Assembly (NCBI GenBank): GCA_964399625.1
Contig: CAYNSB010000014.1
Span: 1 to 64,000, forward strand
Source: CAYNSB01 sp964399625
GTDB lineage: Bacteria; Planctomycetota; Phycisphaerae; Phycisphaerales; UBA1924
Reading direction: 5' to 3'
DNA: 64,000 nucleotides
Shown one piece after another: positions 7,092-16,234 of this stretch (position 1 is its first letter; every line of letters begins with the position of its first letter). The position numbers and the translations under genes were made by a program. The notes beneath the pieces were generated by a model. The model was given only the letters and a program-made list of their open reading frames with translations. It searched no databases and was not told the DNA's origin.

Positions 7092-7565
7092 TCACGAGAG
7101 CAGCGCCAGGGCTCCGGCTCCCGCGCCCGCCAGCGCCCAGCACGCCGCGACCAGAGCCGCCCGTCCCGCCGTGCCGCGCCCGCAGAACCATCCTCGCCCG
7201 CCAATCAGAACGCCCAGCGCCAGGGCATGGAACGCGACGATGCCCACGCCCAGCGTGCAGCGCCGGGTGATGGGCCCGTCCCACGCGGCGTCCGCTGTCC
7301 AGATCCGGGCGAGCGCCTCGAGGCAGACCAGCGCGCCCAGCCCCGCACCCATGCCCAGACCGACAACGGCGGAGGACAGGCGCGTCAGACGCACCGGCGG
7401 CGATGCGACACGCAGCGCGAGCTCCAGCGCGCACTCTGGACAGCGATCGGCCTTGAGATCGCGGAGGTTGTACCCGCACCCGGGGCAGGGCGTGTCGCGC
7501 TCGTGCAGGTACGCTCGCAGCGTGCCGGGTTCGTCGCGGAGCACCATCGCAGGGGCCTGGGTCAC
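7092..7565 (-). CDS. Membrane protein with N-terminal zinc ribbon (paralogue 5)
   Basis: 157 residues from a GTG start (MTQAPAMVLRDEPGTLRAYL). The ribbon CPGCGYNLRDLKADRCPEC lies near residues 27-46, then three to four hydrophobic, Gly/Ala-rich segments. It is the third member of the N-terminal-ribbon subset in this region and belongs to no obvious operon. Function is unknown. Confidence 0.7.
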   Translation of the reverse strand: MTQAPAMVLRDEPGTLRAYLHERDTPCPGCGYNLRDLKADRCPECALELALRVASPPVRLTRLSSAVVGLGMGAGLGALVCLEALARIWTADAAWDGPITRRCTLGVGIVAFHALALGVLIGGRGWFCGRGTAGRAALVAACWALAGAGAGALALLS

Positions 7566-7626
7566 GCGTGGAGTGTACCACGAGGATCGCCCGGCGCCGA
7601 GGCGCGATGCCCCGGCCGCGAGCGCT

Positions 7627-8553
7627 TCAGCCCAGTTCCGCGGCGGACAGGGCCTTGCGGATCGCGGAGACCGTGGTCTCGCTCGCGTCGCTCATGGGAA
7701 GGCGGAGCGCGCCCGAATCGCGTACGAGCAGCTTCATCGCGGCCTTGATCGGGATCGGGTTCGTCTCCAGGAACATCGTCCGAGCCAGCTCGAACAGCCC
7801 GCGATGAATCGACAGCGCCTCGCCCCACTTGCCAGAAAGGAACGCGTCGCACAGACGCTGCACCCGCGAGGGAACGAGATTGCTCACCACCGAAACCACG
7901 CCGACGGCGCCCACGCTCGCGAAGGGGAGCGTCATCAGGTCATCGCCCGACAAGAGCGCGAGCGAGGGGCAGCGCATCGCGATCTCGCTCGCCGAGTCCG
8001 TCGAGCCCGTCGCCTCCTTGTTCGCGACGATCCGCTCGTGCGTGCTCAGGCGCTCCACGGTCGCGGGCGTGAGCGACACGCCGGTGCGGCCGGGGATGTT
8101 GTACAGCATGATCGGCAGACCCCGCGCGTCCTTCTCGGCGTCGGCGAGCGTCATGAAGTGGCGGTAGAGCCCTTCCTGCGTGGGCTTGTTGTAGTACGGA
8201 TTGACCGAGAGGAGCGCATCGGCGCCGCAGGCCCGAGCGATCGATTGCAGGTGGAGGGCGTGGGCCGTGGAGTTGCTCCCCGTTCCGGCGATGGCCAGGA
8301 GCTTGTGCTTGTGCGCGAGCTGCACGCCACGCGTCAGCAGCGGCTCGTACTCGGATGCGTCGATCGTGGGTGACTCGCCCGTCGTTCCGCAGATCACGAC
8401 GCCGCGGACCCCGCCATCGCCACGCTCGCCTTTGGCCTGAAACTCGATCTGCTGCGCGAGGCGGTCGAAGTCGATCTTCGATCCTTCGGCGGTGAACGGG
8501 GTGACGATCGCCGTGAAGGCGCCCGTGAATCGCGCGTCCTTGAGCGTGGGCAT
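7627..8553 (-). CDS. dapA: 4-hydroxy-tetrahydrodipicolinate synthase
   Basis: 308 residues. It condenses pyruvate and aspartate semialdehyde in the lysine/diaminopimelate pathway, so it supplies DAP for peptidoglycan. Visible family features are GTTGE (56-60), PYYNKPTQEGLY, the catalytic Tyr151 in LYNIPGRTG, and the Schiff-base Lys179 in NKEATG. It is the last gene of an apparent minus-strand operon pdxJ-dinB-GNAT-dapA, 25 bp after the acetyltransferase. Members of the DHDPS/NAL superfamily can act on other keto acids, but the motif set fits DapA well. Confidence 0.93.
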   Translation of the reverse strand: MPTLKDARFTGAFTAIVTPFTAEGSKIDFDRLAQQIEFQAKGERGDGGVRGVVICGTTGESPTIDASEYEPLLTRGVQLAHKHKLLAIAGTGSNSTAHALHLQSIARACGADALLSVNPYYNKPTQEGLYRHFMTLADAEKDARGLPIMLYNIPGRTGVSLTPATVERLSTHERIVANKEATGSTDSASEIAMRCPSLALLSGDDLMTLPFASVGAVGVVSVVSNLVPSRVQRLCDAFLSGKWGEALSIHRGLFELARTMFLETNPIPIKAAMKLLVRDSGALRLPMSDASETTVSAIRKALSAAELG

Positions 8554-8578
8554 GGTCCTTCATTCTAGCGCGGGCCGA

Positions 8579-9193
8579 TCACGCCTCGCGCACGCGCCAC
8601 GTCGCGTACCCCTCCGGGGCGACGCCTTCTTTGACGAAAATGCCCATCCGGATGTCGTCCTCGTAGTCGCCCGGGGCGAGCTTGAATTGCCGGCGCACGC
8701 GCCCCTCGCTCCTGAATCCCAGCCGGCGGTACAGGCGCCTGGCCCCCGTGTTCCCGGAGAACACGCCGAGGCAAACCTTCTCAACACTTGGAGTCTGTGC
8801 CGCCCAGTTCAGCGTGAGAACCATGAGCAGCGTGCCCAGCCCGCGCCCGCGCCACGAGGAGTGGTTGCCGATGCCCAGCTCGCCCTGGTGGGCCATGCGC
8901 TGACGCTCCCCCGGACGGAAATTCACGCTCCCGATGAGCTCGCCCTCGTCGTGCGCACCCTCGAACGCGAGGAGCCAGAGCCCCGTCTCGCCATCGCGCA
9001 GGCGAGCGCACAGGTCCGTGAGGTTCTCGCGTCCGCCCAGCGCATCGCCCGGCTGCGTGAGCCCGAACCGGTGCGTCCGCGAGAGCTCCAGGCGCAGCGC
9101 GATGATCCGCTCGATGTCGCCGGGCTCGGCGCTGCGCACGCACACACGCGAACCGTCCCGGAGCGTGAAGCCCTTGAGCGCGAACGTCGCCAT
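8579..9193 (-). CDS. GNAT family N-acetyltransferase
   Basis: 204 residues. The acetyl-CoA pyrophosphate-binding loop WRGRGLGTLL is at about 114-123, followed by a conserved CLGVFSGNTGARRLYRRLGF segment typical of the RimJ/RimL/SpeG-like branch (N..A..LY...GF). The substrate cannot be read from sequence. It lies 3 bp after the DinB-like gene, so it is probably co-transcribed. Confidence 0.85.
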   Translation of the reverse strand: MATFALKGFTLRDGSRVCVRSAEPGDIERIIALRLELSRTHRFGLTQPGDALGGRENLTDLCARLRDGETGLWLLAFEGAHDEGELIGSVNFRPGERQRMAHQGELGIGNHSSWRGRGLGTLLMVLTLNWAAQTPSVEKVCLGVFSGNTGARRLYRRLGFRSEGRVRRQFKLAPGDYEDDIRMGIFVKEGVAPEGYATWRVREA

Positions 9194-9196
9194 CGC

Positions 9197-9676
9197 TCAG
9201 CCCCGCGTCCGGGAGAAGGCGATCAGGTCCGTCGCCGCGGGCGTGCCCCCCGCCTGCTTGACGAGCATCGCGACCTGTCCTCGGTGGTACGTGGAGTGGT
9301 TGTACACGTGGTGGGCGATCTCGGCGCGCGTGCTCGTGTAGGGCGTGCCGTCGAGCGCGGCGTAGGTCACCCTCTCGCCAAGAGACTCGTCGTTCAGCGT
9401 GCGCAAGTAGGACTCCCACGCCGCGTCCGTGTCGCGGGCCTGGGCCTCGCACTCGTCCACGCTCCAGTCCGGGAAGACCTGCCACTCGGGCCGCGGGCCC
9501 CCGCCCAGGCGCGAGAGCCACAATTGGCGCGCCTTCTGGATGTGCCCGAAGATGCCCCGCGCCCGCGCCAGGGCGCTCGCGTCCGCGGCGGGGCTGGGCA
9601 CGCTCCGCAGCGACTCGATCACCCGGGCCGACGCCCATTGCTCGTACGCCTGCATCCGCCGCACGTGCTCGATCAT
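9197..9676 (-). CDS. DinB/YfiT-like four-helix protein
   Basis: 159 residues beginning MIEHVRRMQAYEQWASARVI. Three histidines at positions expected for the DinB metal triad are visible: H45 (in FGHIQKARQLW) and H127 and H131 in YNHSTYHRGQ. The family includes metal-dependent thiol S-transferases and many proteins of unknown role. It lies 3 bp after pdxJ and 3 bp before the GNAT gene. Confidence 0.85.
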   Translation of the reverse strand: MIEHVRRMQAYEQWASARVIESLRSVPSPAADASALARARGIFGHIQKARQLWLSRLGGGPRPEWQVFPDWSVDECEAQARDTDAAWESYLRTLNDESLGERVTYAALDGTPYTSTRAEIAHHVYNHSTYHRGQVAMLVKQAGGTPAATDLIAFSRTRG

Positions 9677-9679
9677 GGC

Positions 9680-10459
9680 TCACTCCCCGCGCCGGTGCGC
9701 CTGGAGCATGATCCGCTTCATGTCCCGCACCGCGCCCTGCAACCCAGTGAACACCGCGCGGCTCACGATCGCGTGCCCGATGTGCAGCTCCGCGATGCCG
9801 GGCAGGGCCGCGACCCGGTGCACGTTCGCGTAGTCCAGGGCGTGCCCCGCGTGGAACCGCATGCCGCTGGAGCGGATCGACGCGCCCGCGACCGCCAGGG
9901 CCTCGAGCTCCGTCGAGAGCGCGGGGCTCGCGATGTTCCCGCCGGTGCTCAGGAACGCCGCGGCGTACTTGCCCGTGTGCAGCTCGCACGCGTCGAAGCC
10001 GGCGTGCGCGCTCGCCTGCACCTGGGTCAGGTCCGGATCGATGAACGCGGAGGTGACGATGCCCGCGCCCTTGAGGCGAGACACAATGTCCCTCATCCGT
10101 GACGCCTGCCCGCGGACGTCGAGCCCGCCCTCGGTCGTGACCTCCGCGCGTCCCTCGGGCACGAGCGTCGCCATGTGCGGGCGCCGCGGCGAGAGGGTCG
10201 TCGCGATCCGCACCATCTCGTCCGTCGCCGCCATCTCCAAGTTCAGCTTGACGCGGACCGTCTGAGCGAGAAGGTGCAGGTCCCGATCCTGGACGTGCCG
10301 GCGGTCCTCGCGCAGATGGATGGTGATGCAGTCGGCCCCGCCCAGTTCCGCCTCGCTTGCCGCGCGCACGGGGTCGGGCTCGCCGCTGTCAAGGCTCGCA
10401 CGATACCGTGCCTGGCGGAGCGTGGCGACATGGTCGATATTCACGCCGAGGGAGAGCAT
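9680..10459 (-). CDS. pdxJ: Pyridoxine 5'-phosphate synthase
   Basis: 259 residues, normal length. It catalyses the last ring-closing step of DXP-dependent vitamin B6 synthesis, from 1-deoxyxylulose 5-phosphate and amino-acetone phosphate. LGVNIDHVATLRQAR near the N-terminus, ITIHLREDRRHVQDRD, and ELHTGKYA and HAGHALDY further on are diagnostic. I use the ATG at 10459 (MLSLGVN); the frame can also begin at a TTG at 10465. It is the first gene of the four-gene minus-strand operon. Confidence 0.96.
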   Translation of the reverse strand: MLSLGVNIDHVATLRQARYRASLDSGEPDPVRAASEAELGGADCITIHLREDRRHVQDRDLHLLAQTVRVKLNLEMAATDEMVRIATTLSPRRPHMATLVPEGRAEVTTEGGLDVRGQASRMRDIVSRLKGAGIVTSAFIDPDLTQVQASAHAGFDACELHTGKYAAAFLSTGGNIASPALSTELEALAVAGASIRSSGMRFHAGHALDYANVHRVAALPGIAELHIGHAIVSRAVFTGLQGAVRDMKRIMLQAHRRGE

Positions 10460-10610
10460 GGGCAAGTCTAGAGGGGAGGCGGTGCGATCCGCAGTCGGCG
10501 AGCGCGGCGATGGCTTTCAGGCTTCCTCGCAATCCGGACGAGCCCGGCCGGCGTAGATTTTCGCCTGCTCGCCCGGGCCCAGCGTCTCGCCGTCACGTCG
10601 TCCCTTGCCC

Positions 10611-11927
10611 ATGCGCATCCTCCTCTGCACCATCGGCTCGGGCGGCGACGTGCATCCGTTCGTTGCGGTCGCGTGCGAGCTCGCTCGTCGAGGGCACGAG
10701 ACCGAGATGGTCGTGAACCCCGTGTACGAGGCGCGCGTGCGGGCCGCGGCCGGGCCGGGAGATGGGCCGCCCATCCGCGTGCGTCCCCTGGGCTCGTCCG
10801 AGACGTACCGCCAGATCGAGGCAGACCCCCGCATCGCCCATCCGCGCAAGAGCCAGAGCTTCATACTCGACCAGCTCATGCGCGCCGCGGTGCCCGATAC
10901 GGTTCGCGCGTGCGAGGACGCGGTGCGCGAGTTCAGGCCCGACGTGCTCGTGCGCCACCACGTGAGCATCGGCTCGCGATGGGTCGCTCGTCGGCACGGG
11001 ATCCCCGTTGTCACGGGCGTCCTCGCGCCGCTCTTCTTCTTCTCGCGCCAGGAGCCCGCGGTGTTCAAGGGGTGGCAGTTCGAGGATGTGCCGCCGTGGG
11101 TGCGACACCTGCGCTATCGCCTCGGGCGACTGCTCATGCGGCACCACTTCGATCGCCCCCTGCGGCGCCAGCGGCGCGAGCTGGGCTTCCCTCCCGAGCA
11201 TGACTGCTTCTACCGCGAGATCGTCGATGCCGAAGCGCTGCTCGGGATGTGGTCTCCCGCCTTCCGCGCATCGCAGACGGACGACCCCGAGCGCGGGCGC
11301 ATCACAGGGTTCTGCTTCTTCGATGATGTTCCCCGCGACGAGGCCGCCAGCGCGGCGTCCGTGGGAATCCAATCGCAAGATCAAGCCCTCCAGCGGTTTC
11401 TCGAAGATTGCGATCGTGCAAACGCACCGCCCATCGTCTTCTCGCTGGGCACCGTGATCTCGCACCATGGCCGGCGCTTCTATCACGCCGCCGCCTCGGC
11501 CGCGCGAACGCTGGATCGACGGGCGGTGCTGCTCTGCCCGCGTCCGGACCAGGCGCCGACGGAACTGCCGCCCGGCGTGCGCGTCGCGCCCTATGCGCCG
11601 TATTCCCGGTTGCTCCCCCGCGCCGCCGCGCTCGTCCACCACGGCGGCATCGGCACGACCGCCCAGTGCCTCCGCGCGGGCCGACCCATGGTCGTCGTTC
11701 CCCACATCGCCGACCAGTACGACCACGCGGCGCGATGCCGGAGGCTGGGGCTCTCGGCAACCGTGAAGGAGTCCCGCGTCTCGCCCGCGAGCCTCGTCGA
11801 TGCGCTCCGCTTGGTTCTCACGCCCGAATCTCACACCCGCGCCCGCGAGATGGCCGGGGCGATCGCGCGGGATGACGGGCCGTGTCGCGCCGCCGACGAG
11901 ATCGAGCGGGTTGTTCGTTCGCCATGA
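10611..11927 (+). CDS. GT1-family (UDP-glycosyltransferase-like) glycosyltransferase
   Basis: 438 residues with the GT-B layout of sterol/flavonoid-type glycosyltransferases. The N-terminal MRILLCTIGSGGDVHPFVAV includes the GGDVxP acceptor motif, and near the C-terminus PRAAALVHHGGIGTTAQCLR followed by GRPMVVVPHIADQYDHAARC is the nucleotide-sugar-binding signature. ATG at 10611 is preferred over a TTG two codons earlier. It opens a run of carbohydrate genes, but the gap and opposite orientation of the next gene suggest its own transcript. The acceptor is unknown. Confidence 0.88.
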   Translation: MRILLCTIGSGGDVHPFVAVACELARRGHETEMVVNPVYEARVRAAAGPGDGPPIRVRPLGSSETYRQIEADPRIAHPRKSQSFILDQLMRAAVPDTVRACEDAVREFRPDVLVRHHVSIGSRWVARRHGIPVVTGVLAPLFFFSRQEPAVFKGWQFEDVPPWVRHLRYRLGRLLMRHHFDRPLRRQRRELGFPPEHDCFYREIVDAEALLGMWSPAFRASQTDDPERGRITGFCFFDDVPRDEAASAASVGIQSQDQALQRFLEDCDRANAPPIVFSLGTVISHHGRRFYHAAASAARTLDRRAVLLCPRPDQAPTELPPGVRVAPYAPYSRLLPRAAALVHHGGIGTTAQCLRAGRPMVVVPHIADQYDHAARCRRLGLSATVKESRVSPASLVDALRLVLTPESHTRAREMAGAIARDDGPCRAADEIERVVRSP

Positions 11928-11973
11928 CGCCCAGCGCACGCGTGCACGATCGCGAAGGCTCGATCGGCGGACG

Positions 11974-13353
11974 CTACTTCGCTTCCTGCTCGCTCGCGCG
12001 CCCCATGCTCGGCGTCGCGACGCGCGCGCCGGGCCACGCCTCGTGTGTGGGCGCTTTGGCGGGCGGGAGGACGTCGTCCGCGTAAAAGCGGATCACTTTC
12101 ACGCCGCGTGCCCGCAGCCCCTCGGACCGCTCCCAGATCGCGTCCTCGTGCCAGTCGCTCGAGATGATCGCGACCTCGCCCGCCAGGAGCGTGTCGGGCT
12201 TGGTGACCTGCCGCCCGAAGCGCGTCTGCCCGTGGGCGTGATCGTCCACCACGCCCGCGATGGGCAGCCCCAGGTCGCTCTCGTGCTGCAGGATGAAACG
12301 CGTGTGATCGCCCGCGCCCCACAGGTACACGCGCGCGATGCGCTCCCCGCCGCCGCCCACTCCAGCGCCGCGCAGCAGGAGGCCCAGCTCACGCAAGCGC
12401 GCCAGCCGGCCCACCTCGATCGCTCTGCGGTTCGAGGGGGGGCTCGCCCACTGGGTCCAGAGCCACGCCATGAGCGCCTCGCGCGAGGGGTGGCGGTGCA
12501 GCAGCGCCTCGAGCAACTCCGTGCCCGTCAGCTCGCCCGGCTTGTGCTCGCGCGTGAGCGTCGCCCGGATCGCCTCAAAGAGCGGATCGGGGGCGTTCAT
12601 CGGCGTGGGCGTGCGCTCCGAGAGCGAGCGCCACGCCTCGATCATCACCCTTGCCGCGACCTCCGACTGATCGCGCGTGTTGCGATACGGATCGTCCGGC
12701 GAGCGCACCACGTGCCGGTAGAGAACCTCGGGCAGGGCCGCGAGTTCCAAACTGCGGATCACGCGCAGCCAGAGGTCGTAGTCCTGGGCCCGAAGGCACT
12801 TCGTGTCGTACCCCCCAACCGCCTGGATCGCCTTCTTGCGCAGGAGCATCGATCCGTGCGCGAGGACGTTCCCCAGCAGCAGGCGCCAGCGCAGTTCCTT
12901 GGGGTCCGTCGGCGGGCGCACCGTGGAGAGCGCTCGCCCCTTCGCGTCGCACACCTCATAAGCGCAGCCGACCCCCGCCACGCGCGGATGCTTGCCCATG
13001 AACTGCGCCTGCAGCGCCAGGCGCTCGGGCGGGCAGGTGTCGTCCGCGTCCATCCTCGCCACCAGATCGAACTTGGCCTGCTCCAGGGCGAGATTGAGCG
13101 CCGCCGCGAGGTTCGCCTCGGGCAGGCTGAGCACCCGCACCCTCGAATCGTCCTTGGCGGCCTTGGCGGCCACGGCCCGCGTCTCGCCATCGGCCCCATT
13201 CAGAACGATCAGCACTTCCATCTCGGGGATGGTCTGAAGCCGGAGGCATTCCAGGGCGCCCGGCAGCACTCCCGCGCCGTTCCGAACGGGCAGCGCCACG
13301 CTCACGGGCGGCGTGCTCGTGACGAACGAGAGGATGTTGTTCGGGCCCGGCAT
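11974..13353 (-). CDS. GT2 glycosyltransferase with C-terminal Rossmann-like module
   Basis: 459 residues. Residues about 16-230 are a GT-A domain: VSVALPVRNGAGVLPGALEC, the DxD region ARMDADDTCPPERLALQ (102-104), and LRAQDYDLWLRV as the ED-type acceptor site. From about 342 to 430 comes a separate module starting VYLWGAGDHTRFIL, with GVVDDH, ISSDWHEDAIWER and GVKVIRFY. That module is homologous to the C-terminus of the GT4 at 18499-20073. The G-x-G-x-H-T start resembles an NAD(P)- or sugar-nucleotide-type Rossmann fold; its job is unknown. The gene diverges from the methyltransferase at 13431 across 77 bp. Confidence 0.88.
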   Translation of the reverse strand: MPGPNNILSFVTSTPPVSVALPVRNGAGVLPGALECLRLQTIPEMEVLIVLNGADGETRAVAAKAAKDDSRVRVLSLPEANLAAALNLALEQAKFDLVARMDADDTCPPERLALQAQFMGKHPRVAGVGCAYEVCDAKGRALSTVRPPTDPKELRWRLLLGNVLAHGSMLLRKKAIQAVGGYDTKCLRAQDYDLWLRVIRSLELAALPEVLYRHVVRSPDDPYRNTRDQSEVAARVMIEAWRSLSERTPTPMNAPDPLFEAIRATLTREHKPGELTGTELLEALLHRHPSREALMAWLWTQWASPPSNRRAIEVGRLARLRELGLLLRGAGVGGGGERIARVYLWGAGDHTRFILQHESDLGLPIAGVVDDHAHGQTRFGRQVTKPDTLLAGEVAIISSDWHEDAIWERSEGLRARGVKVIRFYADDVLPPAKAPTHEAWPGARVATPSMGRASEQEAK

Positions 13354-13430
13354 GCAGGACGTTATCCCGTTCTCGGGTCAATCGGACAAATTTCCAGAAT
13401 CGAGGGGGCCGCGAAGCCGATGGTGCAGAC

Positions 13431-14162
13431 GTGAAAGGCCCTTCAGGCGGCACCATCGCCCGAGGTCCGCGCGACGCGGACACGCTCCCGGCCTCGCTTG
13501 GACCCCCTCCCAGCGCGCGGTACGTCACTCCGTTGACATACCACGACCGCCAGTCCAAGGCCTTGTATATTGCTGACAAATACCGAACAATCCTCACAGG
13601 TTCGGTGCTGGACGTCGGTTGCGACTGTGCCCGCCTGCGAGCGCACGTGGCCGAACCCGGCCGGTATGTGGGCGTGGACCGCGGACCTGAGGCCGATGTG
13701 CGGCTCGATCTCGATCGAGAGGCGCTCCCCTTCGCGGACCGCTCGTTCGATCTGGTGCTCGCGACGGACGTTCTGGAGCACCTCGAGCGTTGCCATGCGG
13801 TGCTCGATGATCTCTGCCGCGTCGCTTCCCAGCGGGTGCTCGTGTCGCTGCCCAACCCGCTACAGAACCTGATCCACCACCTCGCTCATGGCACCGGCGG
13901 GGCGGGGTTGAAGTACTACGGGCTCCCCACCGAGGTACCGCCCGATCGACACCGCTGGTTCTTCGGCGCTGAGGAAGCGGCGCGGTTCGTGCGCGAGCGC
14001 GCCTCGCGCAACGGGTTCGGGGTCGAGCAGCTGGACTTTGAGGAGTCTGGGCTGCCCTCGCTCCGCACCCGCGATGGCGCCAACCTGTGCGAGCATCCGA
14101 ACCTGCGGTGCGGCACGATGTGGTGCGTGCTCGTGCGCACGGGGGAGGGCCGTCGCCCATGA
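13431..14162 (+). CDS. Class I SAM-dependent methyltransferase
   Basis: 243 residues from a GTG start. SVLDVGCDCARLRAHVAEPG (about 58-77) is motif I, with the usual GxG replaced by CDC, which is atypical. VGVDRGPEADV and SFDLVLATDVLEHLERC are motifs II and IV of the UbiE/COQ5-like group. Its TGA overlaps the ATG of the next gene (ATGA), so the two are translationally coupled. The start is uncertain: a shorter form beginning later in the Pro/Ala-rich first 30 residues is possible. Its context suggests methylation of a glycan or a glycan precursor. Confidence 0.82.
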   Translation: MKGPSGGTIARGPRDADTLPASLGPPPSARYVTPLTYHDRQSKALYIADKYRTILTGSVLDVGCDCARLRAHVAEPGRYVGVDRGPEADVRLDLDREALPFADRSFDLVLATDVLEHLERCHAVLDDLCRVASQRVLVSLPNPLQNLIHHLAHGTGGAGLKYYGLPTEVPPDRHRWFFGAEEAARFVRERASRNGFGVEQLDFEESGLPSLRTRDGANLCEHPNLRCGTMWCVLVRTGEGRRP

Positions 14163-16165
14163 GCGCCGCGCCCGCCCCAGGACGAGTCTGCGACGATCTT
14201 GTGGTCGTCTTCACGCCCGGCGTGTCCCTGCACCAGTGGGAGACGCTCGGCCTGCTCGAGCGGGAGTGGGCGATCTACCGCGAATTGCTCCAGAGCCCCC
14301 GGGGCGTGGGGCGCGTGATCCTGGTCACGTTCGGCGACGAGCGAGACCGCGCGATCCTGCCGCGCCTGGGCGTGCCCGAGGATCGTTTGGCCCTGCTGTG
14401 CAACGAGCACCGCCAGCCGACCGGGGACTTCCTTTCGCGCGTCTGCGACTCACTGCTGACGCTCACGCCGGCCGACGCGCGGGTGATCGTGAAGACCAAC
14501 CAGATGGCCACGGGCGACGCCGCGGTGCAGCTCGCCCAGCACCTGCGGGGCGAGGGACGCCGGGCGGCGCTGGTCGCCCGCGGCGGGTACCTCTGGTCGC
14601 AGTTCGTCGCGTGGGAGCAGGGCTCGGGGTGCTCGGCGGCGCGACAGGCTGGGCAGACCGAGCAGCGCCTGTGCGACGCGGCGGACGTGGTGGTCGGCAC
14701 CACGCGCCAGATGGTGGACGATCTCGCGTGGCGATGCTGCGTGCCCGAGTCGCGCACCGCGGTGGTGCCCAACTACGTGCTCAGCGACGACGCGCCCCGT
14801 GGCGACGAGCGCACCTCGGGCGTGATCCTGTTCGCCGGACGCCTGGTGCCCCAGAAGCGCGTCGATCGCCTGATCGAGGCCGTGGGCGGGCTGCGGGATG
14901 ATCTGCGCCAGCGTGTGACGCTCTCGATCGTCGGCTCAGGACCCCTCGAGCAGCAGCTCAAGGAGCAGGCGAAATCGCTGGGCGTCCGCGCCGAGTTCGA
15001 GAGCCGCATGCCCCACGACCAGCTCGTGGAACGCATGCGCCGCTGCGCCATCTACGCCCAGACATCGGCCTTCGAGGGACATCCCAAGACCGTCATCGAG
15101 GCGATGGCGGTGGGGGCGCCCGTGGTCGTCTGCGACACGCCCGGCATGCGCGGCATCGTGCGCCACGCCATCACGGGTCTGTGCGTCTCGACCGATCCGG
15201 ACGCGATCCGCATGGCCATCGAGGGTCTGATGGACGACAAGGACTGGGGCGAGACGATGGGCATGGCCGCCTCTGCCCACGCCCGCTCCACGTACTCGAT
15301 CGAGCACGTCCTCCCGCAGGAGATCGCGGCGTACGCCCGCGCCCTGGAGAACGCCGGAAAGCGGACCGCCGCACCCATCGATCCCGCCACGGCGGTTCGC
15401 TGGGAGCCCGGGCTGCTCGCCGGCACCACGGCCCAGCAGATGGACGCATGGTCGCGCTCCCTCGCGGGCTTTGCGCGCCGCCTCAAGCCGGTGGACCGCG
15501 CGAAGTTCCTGCTCGCGCTGGACGCGCCGCTGTACACGATGCAGGGGCAGGCCGCCATCGACGCCGAGGGCGGGCTCCACCCAAAGCACCGACTGATGCG
15601 CTACCACGACTTCTTCGTCGATCGCATCACGCCCGAGCATCGCGTGCTCGACCTGGGCTGCGGCGTGGGGGCGCTCGCCGCGTCGATCGCCCAGCGGGTT
15701 GGGGCCAGCGTGACGGGCATGGATTGGACGGCCAAGAACCTGGACCAGGCCCGCGCGATCGCGGACCAGCGGGGTCTGGCCCACCGCCTCACGTACGTGC
15801 TAGGGGACATCACGAAGGATCGAGCGTCCGCCGAGGCGGGGGACACGCGAGCGCCCGCGCACGATGGTTTCGATGTCGTGGTGCTCTCCAACGTGCTCGA
15901 GCACGTGCCCGATCGTGCGGCCCTGCTCAAGAAGTGGCGTGCGTGGTACCGACCCGAAAAGTTCCTGATCCGCGTACCCGCGTTCGATCGCGAGTGGCGC
16001 GTCCCCTTCAAGAAGGAACTGGGCGTGGAGTGGCGCCTGGACGACACGCACGAGATCGAGTACACGCCCGACCAGCTCCGCAGCGAGCTGGAGCAGGCGG
16101 GGCTGAAGGTCACAGAGTGGATCACCCGCTGGGGCGAGTTCTGGGTGGCGGCGGAGGCGGCGTAG
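14159..16165 (+). CDS. Bifunctional GT4 glycosyltransferase - SAM methyltransferase fusion
   Basis: 668 residues. The N-terminal two thirds are a GT-B/GT4 enzyme: VVPNYV, LFAGRLVPQKRVDRLIEAVG at about 225, and the EX7E region SAFEGHPKTVIEAMAVGAPV. After a linker rich in Ala/Pro, residues about 480-668 form a class I methyltransferase with HRVLDLGCGVGALAASIAQR (about 494-513), MDWTAKNLDQAR and DVVVLSNVLEHVPDRAALL. The ATG at 14159 overlaps the previous stop. One chain can therefore add a sugar and methylate. The donor and the methylated position are not readable. Confidence 0.88.
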   Translation: MSAAPAPGRVCDDLVVVFTPGVSLHQWETLGLLEREWAIYRELLQSPRGVGRVILVTFGDERDRAILPRLGVPEDRLALLCNEHRQPTGDFLSRVCDSLLTLTPADARVIVKTNQMATGDAAVQLAQHLRGEGRRAALVARGGYLWSQFVAWEQGSGCSAARQAGQTEQRLCDAADVVVGTTRQMVDDLAWRCCVPESRTAVVPNYVLSDDAPRGDERTSGVILFAGRLVPQKRVDRLIEAVGGLRDDLRQRVTLSIVGSGPLEQQLKEQAKSLGVRAEFESRMPHDQLVERMRRCAIYAQTSAFEGHPKTVIEAMAVGAPVVVCDTPGMRGIVRHAITGLCVSTDPDAIRMAIEGLMDDKDWGETMGMAASAHARSTYSIEHVLPQEIAAYARALENAGKRTAAPIDPATAVRWEPGLLAGTTAQQMDAWSRSLAGFARRLKPVDRAKFLLALDAPLYTMQGQAAIDAEGGLHPKHRLMRYHDFFVDRITPEHRVLDLGCGVGALAASIAQRVGASVTGMDWTAKNLDQARAIADQRGLAHRLTYVLGDITKDRASAEAGDTRAPAHDGFDVVVLSNVLEHVPDRAALLKKWRAWYRPEKFLIRVPAFDREWRVPFKKELGVEWRLDDTHEIEYTPDQLRSELEQAGLKVTEWITRWGEFWVAAEAA

Positions 16166-16234
16166 GGCCCCGAGATCGAGCCCAAGGCGGTTCCCGCCCG
16201 ATACCTCTTGTGCACCACTGGGGAGATAGACCGG

